This document shows positions 16,931 to 26,368 of a stretch of DNA of 64,000 nt, piece after piece. The first letter of the stretch is position 1; every line of letters starts with the position of its first letter. Made by a program: the position numbers and the translations under genes. The stretch comes from Pirellulimonas nuda (GTDB taxonomy: Bacteria; Planctomycetota; Planctomycetia; Pirellulales; Lacipirellulaceae), in assembly GCF_007750855.1 (NCBI RefSeq), contig NZ_CP036291.1, forward strand, positions 5,244,905 to 5,308,904, in the 5' to 3' direction. The notes under the pieces are model-generated. The model was not told the DNA's origin and searched no databases. It was given only the letters and a program-made list of their open reading frames with translations.

Positions 16931-17425
16931 TCATTTCTGTAGATCGGAAAAGCGTTCGCCCCACTTCTTCTTGCGGGGGGTTTCCGGCGCCTGTTCAGGG
17001 ACCAATCCCAGCACCAGCATCACCGCGGCTAGCGCGAACATTGGCGCCACTGACCAGAACCAAGCCGAATGGATAACTTCGCCCGCTCTGGCTACTTCCG
17101 CAACTGTCCCCAATGTCCACAGCAGCCAAACCTGGGCCACACCAGCGCCAAAGAAAATGAACGACGCAACCCTCAGGGCGGAGTTACGTTTCTCATAGAG
17201 CCACAACCCCAGGAGCAGGACCACTGGTATGCAGACCGGCCAACCTGGAAATCTAGACCAAATCATCGGCCAAAACCATTCGAAATGGAACGATGCGAGC
17301 CAGACTAGCATCACCCCCGAAAGAACCGCGACGATGACAAAGACGATCACGTTCTTTGCCGCGATGGAAACGCGAAAGGGCCGCGCCGCCGAATCGCCGG
17401 ACTGAGGTGACTCGTACGGATTCAA
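16931..17425 (-). CDS. Small membrane protein with N-terminal NPYESP motif
   Basis: A protein of 164 residues of unknown function. It begins M-N-P-Y-E-S-P-Q, then has hydrophobic segments at about 24-46, 57-73, 85-105 and 125-145, and a charged C-terminus rich in lysine. Small membrane proteins with such an N-terminal N-P-Y-x-(S/A)-P motif are common in planctomycetes; a second one lies at 27119-27490. It is transcribed in the same direction as the 16S gene but separated from it by the rRNA terminator. Confidence 0.75.
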   Translation of the reverse strand: MNPYESPQSGDSAARPFRVSIAAKNVIVFVIVAVLSGVMLVWLASFHFEWFWPMIWSRFPGWPVCIPVVLLLGLWLYEKRNSALRVASFIFFGAGVAQVWLLWTLGTVAEVARAGEVIHSAWFWSVAPMFALAAVMLVLGLVPEQAPETPRKKKWGERFSDLQK

Positions 17426-17478
17426 AAGTCACCCCTCCAAGCCGCGGTGAGAGTTCAACGGCCAAGGACGAAAAACTA

Positions 17479-17568
17479 GACAGGATTTACAGGATCAACA
17501 GGAGAAGAAACAGACCCCGACGGCGTCGGGCTGGTCCCCCTCATCCTGTTGATCCTGTCAATCCTGTC
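17479..17568. repeat. Inverted repeat of the GACAGGATTTACAGGAT family
   Basis: Arms at 17479-17502 and 17545-17568 are 24 bases each with a single mismatch. The left arm reads GACAGGATTTACAGGATCAA. The gene-free stretch 17426-17787 holds this repeat, the flanking phrase TTGTGTCCTTCGTGGTTCAA, and the 16S terminator and processing region. Confidence 0.85.
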
Positions 17569-17626
17569 CCTTCTTTCTTTGTGTCCTTCGTGGTTCAACG
17601 TCCTTCCGTCCCCACGTAGCGCGCAC

Positions 17627-17667
17627 AAAAAAACCCGGCAACGAGGTGGCTAAACCTCGTGCCGGGT
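17627..17667 (-). terminator. Rho-independent terminator of the 16S rRNA transcript
   Basis: On the minus strand the stem ACCCGGCACGAGGT pairs with its complement around a short loop (one bulged base) and is followed by a run of seven T. It lies about 120 bases after the 16S 3' end, with no 23S or tRNA gene in between. Confidence 0.88.
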
Positions 17668-17787
17668 CTTTTATTGACAATGGTGAGTTGCTCGGGTCTT
17701 TCGACCTGAGCCGACTTTCCAGCAGCCAGTGCTGGCCCCTAGTACGCTAGAAGGACGGGTGTCTTTCTAGCGACTTTAATCCTTAAA

Positions 17788-19316
<1,529 letters not shown>

Positions 19317-19500
19317 TGATGTATGCATTAACCTCACCGACTCGCCAAACCCGCGAACGGGCCGACTCACCAATGAAGGTAACGAGCCAACTTTCAAAGT
19401 AGTCTGATGGCACTAGCTGCCTGCCCCTGGAAGGGGGACAGGGCTTTTCCTGTGTCATCGCACAGCACATGGCTGGCTAAAAGGAAAGTCACTCACCAAA

Positions 19501-19513
19501 TTGTCAAAGAGCT
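19501..19513 (-). promoter_or_regulatory. boxA antitermination site in the 16S leader
   Basis: The minus strand reads AGCTCTTTGACAA, close to the E. coli TGCTCTTTAACAA boxA bound by NusB/NusE. It lies about 185 bases before the 16S 5' end and about 130 bases after the predicted start of transcription, where rRNA leaders carry it. Confidence 0.75.
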
Positions 19514-19650
19514 GTTCCCGAAGGAACATCCGAGCCGCATAAGATAGCAGGTGAAGCGATCGCTCGCTACCCCCCCTCTCTCAGGCGAACCCGGCTCGGG
19601 AGAACCCGGTTCCACCGTGGTCGCCGTGGCGTCCGCAGTGGAGATCCGGA

Positions 19651-19678
19651 ATCTTACTGATCGGCCGCCAGCTGTCAA
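19651..19678 (-). promoter_or_regulatory. 16S rRNA promoter
   Basis: On the minus strand TTGACA (19678-19673) and TAAGAT (19656-19651) are separated by 16 bases, giving a near-consensus sigma-70 promoter with transcription expected to start near 19644. A T-rich plus-strand run (A-rich on the transcribed sense) lies just upstream, as in UP elements. The gene-free stretch 19317-19980 holds this promoter, boxA and the leader; nothing else was recognised in it. Confidence 0.78.
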
Positions 19679-19980
19679 CGGCCCGAACCTTTTTTTTGCG
19701 CCGGCCCCCTCTTCCTAGCCAAAATGCCCGCTCTTCGGCGGTCTATCCGCCCCGGTTTGTTGCAGAGAATCGCTGAACTTCGACCCCCTTAACGCCGACA
19801 GTCCCTAGGCTTGCCGGGGCCGTACCCCGGGATCTACCGCTCCACGAGGTCGTCGCTGCCGTTTTGGACACCCCGGGACCCGCGGCATCGGCTAGAAACA
19901 GCCGTCTCACCGCCGCGTCTATTAGCAATACCCCCGCACGACATCCTGGGCGATTGCCCTACTCAACCAAATACTGCTGC

Positions 19981-21129
19981 ATGCGTCCCGGCCTGATCGT
20001 GATTGCTGGAGGGGGAATCGGCGGCCTGACCGCCGCAATCGCCCTGCGCCAGGCCGGTTTTTGCGTCCGCGTGCTTGAACGCGCGGAGTCGCTGCGGCCC
20101 GTCGGGGCCGGGATTACGCTCCAGGTGAACGCGATGGCGGCCCTGGCGAAGCTGGGGCTGGCCGAGGGGGTCGCCGCCCGCGGCCAGCAGATCGACTTTG
20201 TTGTTTCGCACAGGCCCGACGGAAGCCGGCGTACCCGCGTCGACCTCCGCTCTATCTCGACGCAACTAGGGGCGCCCTGCGTTTCAATCCACCGCTGCGA
20301 GCTTCAAGCAGAGTTGCTCCGCGCGTTGGGCGACGGGGCGCTCGCTACCGGCGCCGGTGTGCAGGGGCTGGAAATGCCCGCGGCTGGCCGGTCCCGGCTT
20401 CAAACTACCTCCGGCGAGACGATCGAGGCCGACGTCGTGATCGGCGCCGATGGCGTGCATTCTGTGGTGCGCAGGTCGCTGGGATTGAACGCGCGGGAGT
20501 CGACACGCTACGTCTGTTGGCGGGGTGTCGCGGAGCCCCCCGCCGGCGGATCCGGCGACCCCCATAGCGGCGCCGGCTGGTGGGGAAACGGCTTGGCGTT
20601 TGGCTGCTTCCCGCTGGCCGGCAACCGGCTCTACTGGTACGCCACACACCGGGCCGACCAGCCCAAGCGGGTCGAGGGCTGTGCGGCCAAGCGATGGCTG
20701 CTCGACTGCTTTTCCGGCTGGGACGCCCAGATCTACGCGATGATCGAGGCCACCCCCTGCGATGCGATCTTCGGAACGCCCATCTTTGAGATGGCGCCCC
20801 TGGCGGCCTGGGGACGGGGCGCCGTCACGCTGCTGGGGGACGCCGCCCACCCCATGACCCCCAGCATGGGCCAGGGGGGCGGCATGGCGATCGAGGACGC
20901 CGTTGTGCTGGCCCGCTGCCTCGCCCGCGCCCCGGACGCCGTAGCGGGCCTCAGGGCGTACGAGGCGGCACGCCGAAGCCGCACCGCCGCAATGGTTCGC
21001 GTCTCCGGGCGCATGACCGCCATCGCCCACCGCGAGGGCCTGAGCGCCGCCGCGGCCCGCCTGGCGATCCCCTTTGCCCCGCAGTGGCTCCGCACCCGCC
21101 AGCTCCGCCGGCTGTACCGCTTCGAGTGA
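19981..21129 (+). CDS. FAD-dependent aromatic-ring-type monooxygenase
   Basis: A protein of 382 residues of the PHBH/UbiH-type flavoprotein monooxygenase family. The dinucleotide fold G-G-G-I-G-G is at residues 10-15, the internal D-G motif is in V-I-G-A-D-G-V-H-S, and the FAD ribityl motif is L-L-G-D-A-A-H-P-M-T-P followed by G-Q-G-G. Members hydroxylate aromatic or heterocyclic substrates with NAD(P)H and O2, including HpxO, a flavin-type urate hydroxylase. Proximity to purine genes makes HpxO-like activity possible, but a cofactor-free uricase is already present and HpxO-specific residues could not be checked. The ATG at 19981 precedes the Rossmann strand directly. Confidence 0.82.
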   Translation: MRPGLIVIAGGGIGGLTAAIALRQAGFCVRVLERAESLRPVGAGITLQVNAMAALAKLGLAEGVAARGQQIDFVVSHRPDGSRRTRVDLRSISTQLGAPCVSIHRCELQAELLRALGDGALATGAGVQGLEMPAAGRSRLQTTSGETIEADVVIGADGVHSVVRRSLGLNARESTRYVCWRGVAEPPAGGSGDPHSGAGWWGNGLAFGCFPLAGNRLYWYATHRADQPKRVEGCAAKRWLLDCFSGWDAQIYAMIEATPCDAIFGTPIFEMAPLAAWGRGAVTLLGDAAHPMTPSMGQGGGMAIEDAVVLARCLARAPDAVAGLRAYEAARRSRTAAMVRVSGRMTAIAHREGLSAAAARLAIPFAPQWLRTRQLRRLYRFE

Positions 21130-21145
21130 ACCGCGGTGCGCTCCG

Positions 21146-21230
21146 CGAAGCCCACGCAAAATCACGCAGGAAAACCCGCCCGGCCTGCGTGATTCTTCAC
21201 GCCCTTCGTGGTAAAACCTTCGTGAAACCG
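21146..21230. repeat. Gene-spacer sequence with dispersed-repeat wording
   Basis: The 131-bp gap between the monooxygenase and chorismate mutase genes contains ATCACGCAGG and its complement CCTGCGTGAT (around 21161-21191), then TTCACGCCCTTCGTGG, wording typical of invasive extragenic repeats also seen near 17.5 kb. It could act as a hairpin between the two genes. Confidence 0.55.
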
Positions 21231-21260
21231 ATCCTCTAACCCTGCAACCAGATCCACCAC

Positions 21261-21686
21261 ATGCTTTGCCGCGGCGTCCGTGGGGCGACTACCGTTGAAG
21301 AGAACTCCCGCGAGGAAATCCTGCTCGCCACACGGCAGATGCTCGCGTTGGTGATCCGCCAGAACAACATCGACAAGCACGACATCGCCAGCGCCATCTT
21401 CACCGTCACCAAGGACCTCGACGCCGAGTTCCCCGCGCTGGCGGCCCGGCAGCTCGGCTGGCTCGACGTGCCGCTGCTGTGCGCGTACGAGGTGTGCGTC
21501 CCCGGCTCGCTGCCGCTGTGCATCCGCGTGCTGGTGCACTGGAACACGGACAAACCTCAGTCCGAAATCCGCCACGTCTACGCCCGCGAGGCCAAACGCC
21601 TGCGGCCCGACCTGACGAAGCTCCCCCCGGTCGACTGGGCCGAGCTCGAGTCGTGGATCGAAGAGCAGATGCGGGCCAATACGTAA
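21261..21686 (+). CDS. aroH: Chorismate mutase, AroH class
   Basis: A protein of 141 residues that converts chorismate to prephenate for phenylalanine and tyrosine synthesis. It begins with the AroH signature [12 protein letters not shown]; catalytic residues of the B. subtilis enzyme are present as R7, R63, E77, R89 and Y107 (R-H-V-Y-A-R-E-A). It carries an extra C-terminal helix rich in W and E compared with the 127-residue B. subtilis protein. Stands alone, not in an aromatic amino acid operon. Confidence 0.93.
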   Translation: MLCRGVRGATTVEENSREEILLATRQMLALVIRQNNIDKHDIASAIFTVTKDLDAEFPALAARQLGWLDVPLLCAYEVCVPGSLPLCIRVLVHWNTDKPQSEIRHVYAREAKRLRPDLTKLPPVDWAELESWIEEQMRANT

Positions 21687-21730
21687 CGCAACTCAAGCAT
21701 CCGCGTCCCCCACCGCGAGCCGGGGCAACT

Positions 21731-22441
21731 TCACACCAGCTCCCCAAACCCACTGAGCCCCAGCGGCTCGCGGCTCGCGAAGGGTTCGCCGTACGCCTTG
21801 CCGATGGTCTTCCCCCAGTAGGCCGCCTCGTCGCGGAGGCGGTCTAAAATCGTCGGCGGATCGGTCGGCCGGCCGGTGACGAACTGGCTTTGGTAGCAGG
21901 CGATCGCCGCCGCCTTCTGCTGCCACTGGGCAGAAATATCCAGCACAAACGCCGGCTGCGGCGCCATCTTTAGGTGCACGCAGTAGTAGCTGTAGATCCG
22001 CTCGGGGTGGTGCGGCTCGCCCGCCATGTCGGTCTTGGTGAGCTTCGACCAGAACCGCGCGTCCTCTACCAGCTTGGTCGCCGCGGTGTGGTCCGGGTGG
22101 GCGTCTTCCCAGTAGGGGGCGAACAGCCACCGCGGCCGCGTGCGGCGGAACACCTCGGCCAGCTTAGCCCGGTTCTCCAGCGTCGCCTCCAGCGAGCGGT
22201 TGGGCAGCCCCAGGTTCTCGCGCCACTCCAAGCCCAGCGCCTTCGTCGCGGCCGCGGTCTCGGCCGCGCGGACCTCGAGCGACCCGTGCGGCGTAGGCTC
22301 GCCGCTGGTGAGGTCGAGCACCCCCACCCGCAGGCCCTGGGCGATCATCTTGACGATGGCGCCCCCCATGCCAAGCTCGGCGTCGTCCGGGTGCGGGGCG
22401 ATGATCAGGGCGTCGAGCGTCGAGGGCCGAGGGTCGAGCAT
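21731..22441 (-). CDS. bshB1: LmbE-type N-deacetylase, probably BshB1 of bacillithiol synthesis
   Basis: A protein of 236 residues with the zinc motif A-P-H-P-D-D-A-E-L-G near residue 15 and the later H-P-D-H motif at about 117 (Y-W-E-D-A-H-P-D-H). The full blocks T-S-G-E-P-T and R-E-N-L-G-L-P-N-R are those of the BshB1 branch, which removes the acetyl group from GlcNAc-malate. Other LmbE deacetylases act on mycothiol or glycan precursors, so the substrate is inferred. The first eight residues are encoded by a repeat-like CTCGACCCTCGGCCCTCGAC stretch, so the true start could be slightly downstream. Confidence 0.8.
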   Translation of the reverse strand: MLDPRPSTLDALIIAPHPDDAELGMGGAIVKMIAQGLRVGVLDLTSGEPTPHGSLEVRAAETAAATKALGLEWRENLGLPNRSLEATLENRAKLAEVFRRTRPRWLFAPYWEDAHPDHTAATKLVEDARFWSKLTKTDMAGEPHHPERIYSYYCVHLKMAPQPAFVLDISAQWQQKAAAIACYQSQFVTGRPTDPPTILDRLRDEAAYWGKTIGKAYGEPFASREPLGLSGFGELV

Positions 22442-23146
22442 GGCGAGCCGGGGGGCGAGCGTTGAGCAAAAAGCTGGTTTCGGTCAGGACCGTGCCTGAC
22501 ATCGACGGAGCGTCACCGGCGGACCGGCCGCCGCATCCGGGCTGGGCCCGACCCACCGGGCCGGGCCGCGACTCCCCTACTTGAACTACGTGGTTGGCCC
22601 CCATCAAGCGTCGCGACGGAGTAGTCCCTTTTTGTCCCTTTTGTCCCCTCTCCAGCGGCACACATTTTCGGACAAAACCCTCCCCCACCCCCGAATCCAG
22701 CAGAAAACAGGGCGCCCATCCCCCCACAACCCCGCAAACCCGCGGCATCCCGCTGCCCGGCAAGCGGTTCCGACCGGCCGCGACGGACAAAACCCTCCCC
22801 GAGCGGACACCTCGGGGACAAAACCCCGCGCCCATTTTTCTGCCCCCCCGGCGACGCGCAGCACCCCCCGGCGCCCCGACCGGGCGGTCGGCGCGTTTCG
22901 TACCGCCGCGCATCGAAGCGTCCAGAGGCCGGCGCCCCAGAAAACAGGCCGCGGCTCACCCCCATTCTCCCCGCCCGCGTGGCTATTTTCGACAACAAAC
23001 CGCCAGAAACCGGGATGGCGGCCCCCCCGTCAGCCGTGACTCAACCCTCACCCCTCGCACCTAGCACCTCCCAGCTTCCCCGTCGTCTCGCATCAACCCA
23101 GCCGCTAGGGTAATCCTTGACCCGCCCCAACGCCCGGCCCGAGCCT
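22442..23146. other. Gene-free stretch of about 700 bases
   Basis: Several overlapping frames are open because the sequence is strongly C-rich on the plus strand, but none has a domain-like composition. A repeat unit lies at 22482-22500. Three copies of a GGACAAAACCC phrase occur near 22670, 22786 and 22817. No gene, RNA or promoter could be supported. It may be decayed sequence. Confidence 0.6.
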
Positions 23147-23995
23147 ATGCATGCCTACCTGCTCCGAGTCCTACGCAGCTTCGCCGAGGTCTGGACTCGC
23201 CTGCACGTCCCTTCGGCGGCCGCGGCCGTGGCGTTCTACACGCTGCTTTCGCTGGCCCCCATCTTGGTGTTCGCCACCGCCATCGCGACGCACTTCCTCA
23301 GCGACCAGCAGTGGCGGACGCTGATCGAGCAGCGGCTCACCGAGTCGGTGAATCCCGAGCTAGGAAAACTCGCCGCGTCGGTGCTGGAGAGCGGGTGGTA
23401 CGAGCAGTTCGCCCAGGGGACCCTCGTCACCACCAGCGTCTCCGGCGTGCTGCTGGTGATTAGCGCGTCGGCCATGTTCGTGCAGCTCCGCCAGAGCCTG
23501 AGCGAGATCTTTGCGTCGTCGCACCAGTCCGACCGCTCCGCTATCCGCACCTGGCTGGTGGGCCGCTCGGTGTCGGCCGCGTTCGCCATGGCGGGCGGGG
23601 TGCTGCTGCTGGCCTCGCTGGCGGGGACGGTGGCGCTGCACGCCGCCAGCAACATGCTCTCAGAGAAGCTCGGCGTGCCCGCGTCGGTGTGGAACTGGCT
23701 GGGGTACCTGCTGGTCGCGGCCATCATCGCCGCGCTGTTCGGCCTGCTCCCCACCAAGCGGCCCCCGCTGGGCTGCTTGCTGGTGGGGGTGATCGTCTCC
23801 ACCATCGGCTTCGGCCTGGGACGCTGGGCGTTCGGCGCCTACATCCAGCACAGCCTGATCGCCACCGCCTACGGCCCGGCCAGCTCGCTGGTGATTTTCT
23901 TGTTGTGGGTTTATTACTCGACTACGATCATCCTGACCGGCGCGGTGCTGAGTGAAGCGCTGGCGCGGCAGGCGCCTCCCTCGGGTGAAGGCTGA
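23147..23995 (+). CDS. YihY/BrkB family inner membrane protein
   Basis: A protein of 282 residues with about six hydrophobic segments. The N-terminal block with A-A-A-V-A-F-Y-T-L-L-S-L-A-P, and later Y-G-P-A-S-S-L-V-I-F-L-L-W-V-Y-Y-S near the C-terminus, are the hallmarks of the YihY/BrkB (formerly RNase BN) family. The family has no proven biochemical function; a transport or envelope role is assumed. The ATG at 23147 was preferred over a TTG at 23117. Confidence 0.9.
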   Translation: MHAYLLRVLRSFAEVWTRLHVPSAAAAVAFYTLLSLAPILVFATAIATHFLSDQQWRTLIEQRLTESVNPELGKLAASVLESGWYEQFAQGTLVTTSVSGVLLVISASAMFVQLRQSLSEIFASSHQSDRSAIRTWLVGRSVSAAFAMAGGVLLLASLAGTVALHAASNMLSEKLGVPASVWNWLGYLLVAAIIAALFGLLPTKRPPLGCLLVGVIVSTIGFGLGRWAFGAYIQHSLIATAYGPASSLVIFLLWVYYSTTIILTGAVLSEALARQAPPSGEG

Positions 23996-24172
23996 TCGCG
24001 GGGGTGCGGTGTGGGAAGGGAGAGGTGGGGATGGGGGGATGGGGGGATTGCGGGCAAGGGCGCTGCGGCATCTGCCGTTGGCGGGATCGCTGTGGTTCCT
24101 GGGAGATGGATCAACATCCCGCCGATGTTTTTTTTGCGATCGAGGCACACGCAACGTAGCTCACTTGGATCA

Positions 24173-24718
24173 ATGACTTCCACCAAGTCTAAATTGGCCC
24201 GCGACGTCCCGCCGACGATCGATCTCCGGCCGTCAGCGAACGCATTTCAAGCATCTTTGGTTCTCATTGCTTCTCTGATCGGGGCGTTGATCGGCTTTCA
24301 GATCGTGGCGAACGGCCGATGGATTGCCGCGGCCTGCGGTGGCATCGTCGGGATTATTGCTGCAACGTTCGTAAGCGGGTTCCTTCTGATGTTCCTGCCT
24401 CAGGCGATTCCGCATATCGAGATTCAGGCCTCCATCCATAGATACCAAAACCTTCGCCGCCGACTGACAGTTTTGGCATGGTGCTATGTAGTTTGGGGCG
24501 CGATTGCGATTGGTTGGCTCGCGATTGAATTGCCCACCAACGACTGGCTAATCGCCATCTGGCTACTCTTGATGCTCATTTGCTATGCGGTACTCGGGCA
24601 CACTGCTCGCCTACTAGACTTGTGGCGATGCCCCGCCTGCGACCAAATGTTTGGCCGTCGTGCCTCCTTTGAGCGATACCCTCACTGCTGTCGGAACTGC
24701 GGCTTCACGGTTCCATAG
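24173..24718 (+). CDS. Membrane protein with C-terminal zinc ribbon, unknown function
   Basis: A protein of 181 residues. Hydrophobic segments lie at about 28-45, 50-75, 97-116 and 122-142. The C-terminus has C-P-A-C followed 19 residues later by a C-C-R-N-C-G cluster, a likely zinc ribbon facing the cytosol. GC content is visibly lower than in neighbouring genes, and it stands alone between the YihY-like gene and a repeat-rich patch, so lateral acquisition is possible. Its closest alternative is a chance open frame, but the segment pattern argues for a real gene. Confidence 0.6.
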   Translation: MTSTKSKLARDVPPTIDLRPSANAFQASLVLIASLIGALIGFQIVANGRWIAAACGGIVGIIAATFVSGFLLMFLPQAIPHIEIQASIHRYQNLRRRLTVLAWCYVVWGAIAIGWLAIELPTNDWLIAIWLLLMLICYAVLGHTARLLDLWRCPACDQMFGRRASFERYPHCCRNCGFTVP

Positions 24719-24783
24719 CCCACGCCTTTCGGAAGTAACAGGAGAAGCAATCGCCGCGTGCCACTGCTGGCTCAGCCGAAGGC

Positions 24784-24843
24784 AAAAAGGCGCCAGGAAC
24801 CTCTTTTTTGAATAGGAGCGATGAAGGTTCCTGACACCTTCTT
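24784..24843. repeat. Inverted pair of AAAAGGTGTCAGGAACC repeat units
   Basis: Units at 24784-24809 and 24823-24843 are oppositely oriented around a 13-base loop. They belong to a family of at least seven units confined to 24.78-26.24 kb in this window. Confidence 0.8.
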
Positions 24844-24925
24844 CGGTCCATCAATGTCGAATGGCAGCGGCACATCCGTATCGTTTATCATGCCTTTCTC
24901 AGTCATGCCATATAAAAACTATTTC

Positions 24926-25318
24926 ATGTTTCGCTTCAGTATGCGAAGTGCGTTGACTACCGTTACGATGCTCGCGTTGGCGATTATTCTTTTCCGTGAC
25001 CTGACGAATGTACGAAGCGCCAGACTCGACTTCAGTCGAAGCAGTCAGGCATGGCTGGCAAGCCGCATTACGCTAAGGGAGGTAGTGACGGCGGCGGATA
25101 GGCTCTACAAAGCAGAAGAAGTGTCCGTCTGGACGTCACGTACTGAAGCAAATCGGCGACAGGCAAACCGCCTAGAACAGCTAGCGGATATGTCAGAACG
25201 TATGCAAATTGAAATGCCGCCCGCGAGGCGTTTCGAGCAGGACACTGTGCTACTTGAATTGAGGGGCACTGTGGCACGACTGCGTGAAAGACAAAAAGGT
25301 GTCAAGAATGCTCCGTAG
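24926..25318 (+). CDS. Small single-pass membrane protein, unknown function
   Basis: A protein of about 130 residues from the ATG at 24926 (an ATG at 24905 is also possible). The start, M-F-R-F-S-M-R-S-A-L-T-T-V-T-M-L-A-L-A-I, resembles the F-S-(L/M)-R-(T/S)-L membrane anchor seen in many short planctomycete proteins. The rest is charged and probably helical. The frame is open further upstream through a repeat unit, which is unlikely to be coding. The last residues are encoded inside another partial repeat unit (25293-25308), so its end may have been altered by repeat insertion. Confidence 0.5.
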   Translation: MFRFSMRSALTTVTMLALAIILFRDLTNVRSARLDFSRSSQAWLASRITLREVVTAADRLYKAEEVSVWTSRTEANRRQANRLEQLADMSERMQIEMPPARRFEQDTVLLELRGTVARLRERQKGVKNAP

Positions 25319-25383
25319 AAAATCCCTCCATGCTAGCTAAGCCGCGATGATCGTGAGTTCGGGCTCGAAAAGGGGTCAGGGGG

Positions 25384-25443
25384 AAAAAGTTGTCAGGAAC
25401 CTTTTCTGGATGAGAACGAAAAAGGTTCCTGACACCTTTTTTG
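25384..25443. repeat. Second inverted pair of the AAAAGGTGTCAGGAACC repeat
   Basis: Units at 25384-25406 and 25418-25443 face each other with an 11-base loop; a further single unit lies at 25473-25494. The gene-free stretch 25319-25633 consists mostly of these repeats and no gene was recognised in it. Confidence 0.85.
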
Positions 25444-25472
25444 GTCGGTCAATGCTTTGCCTTTGAGAGCGG

Positions 25473-25494
25473 AAAAGGTGTCAGGAACCTTTTT
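25473..25494. repeat. Single unit of the AAAAGGTGTCAGGAACC repeat
   Basis: Reads AAAAGGTGTCAGGAACCTTT plus TT, an almost perfect palindrome about a central CAGGA. It is the cleanest copy in the window. Confidence 0.85.
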
Positions 25495-25633
25495 GGCTTC
25501 ATAGTCACCATGGCGGCCCTTTAGAGCCCCAATAATCAACCGGCAAAGGTCCAGCTTGCCGACGAAACTGGACCTGTCGCCTGTTCGTCGCAACATTCAC
25601 CGCGGCCTAGCGAAAGGCGCCGCCTGACAGCTT

Positions 25634-26152
25634 ATGCCAACCCCAGCAGACCAATCCTTCTTGTACTTCGCGTACGGATCGAACCTACTGACCCGGCGGC
25701 TCCTCGAGCGAACGCCCTCGGCGAAGAAGGTTGCTACCGGCCTTCTGCGTGGCTACGAACGGCGCTGGCACGAGGCGTCGCTCGACGGCTCGGGGAAGTG
25801 CGACGTCCATTTCGTGGGAGACGCCGCTTCACACGTACGCGGTGTGGTTTATCAGATCGAGCTCGCCGAGAAACCGGTGCTCGATGCGGCAGAAACCCTG
25901 GGGGTTGGGTACGACGAGAAGCTTGCTCCCATCGAGACCACCACGGGCACGCTGAGCGCCTGGCTGTACTATGCACTCAAGATCGATGCCGATGCCGTTC
26001 CATACGATTGGTATCACGCGTTGGTGGTATCCGGAGCAGAGGAGCACGCCTTCCCCCCCAGCTACCTCCAGGCCCTGAGAGCTGTGCGAACCAAACCCGA
26101 CGAAGACAAGGCGCGATCGGCACGCTATTTCGGTCTCGCGAATGCTGTCTGA
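25634..26152 (+). CDS. Gamma-glutamylcyclotransferase-fold protein
   Basis: A protein of 172 residues. The N-terminal F-A-Y-G-S-N-L motif (residues 13-19) is the substrate loop of the GGCT/AIG2-like fold, and the G-Y-D-E-K motif near residue 97-101 offers the conserved acidic residue. Animal GGCT makes 5-oxoproline from gamma-glutamyl amino acids; bacterial relatives of this type are mostly uncharacterised, so the reaction is not assigned. It stands alone in a repeat-rich patch. Confidence 0.8.
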   Translation: MPTPADQSFLYFAYGSNLLTRRLLERTPSAKKVATGLLRGYERRWHEASLDGSGKCDVHFVGDAASHVRGVVYQIELAEKPVLDAAETLGVGYDEKLAPIETTTGTLSAWLYYALKIDADAVPYDWYHALVVSGAEEHAFPPSYLQALRAVRTKPDEDKARSARYFGLANAV

Positions 26153-26213
26153 CCCTCGAATCAAGCCGGGCGCCATGCTCCACGCTTGTCGTGGGCATGC
26201 GTGGCTCGGTCAT

Positions 26214-26238
26214 AAAAAGGTTCCTGACACCTTTTTTT
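26214..26238. repeat. Single unit of the AAAAGGTGTCAGGAACC repeat, reverse orientation
   Basis: Reads AAAAAGGTTCCTGACACCTT plus a T-run; lies 61 bases after the cyclotransferase-like gene and could serve as its transcription terminator. Confidence 0.8.
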
Positions 26239-26368
26239 GTTCCTTTTAGCCAGGGGAACGAGAGGGGACGTGCTGCATTGTCATCGTAGGGTAGAATGCC
26301 ATCACTAAATCACCGCGCTGCGGCCCGATGATCGTCGTCCACCATCAAGCGCGCGGAACGAAAACGCC

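Noticed and set aside
17426-17787. A tRNA or 23S gene following 16S
   Set aside because: No cloverleaf or 23S 5' sequence is present; a terminator follows 16S directly.
22164-23064. Several overlapping open frames in the gene-free stretch after bshB1
   Set aside because: Frames on both strands are open because of C-rich composition; none has a start with support, a conserved motif or natural protein composition.
24784-26238. CRISPR array
   Set aside because: The repeat units vary in orientation and spacing from 11 to several hundred bases, which excludes a CRISPR array.
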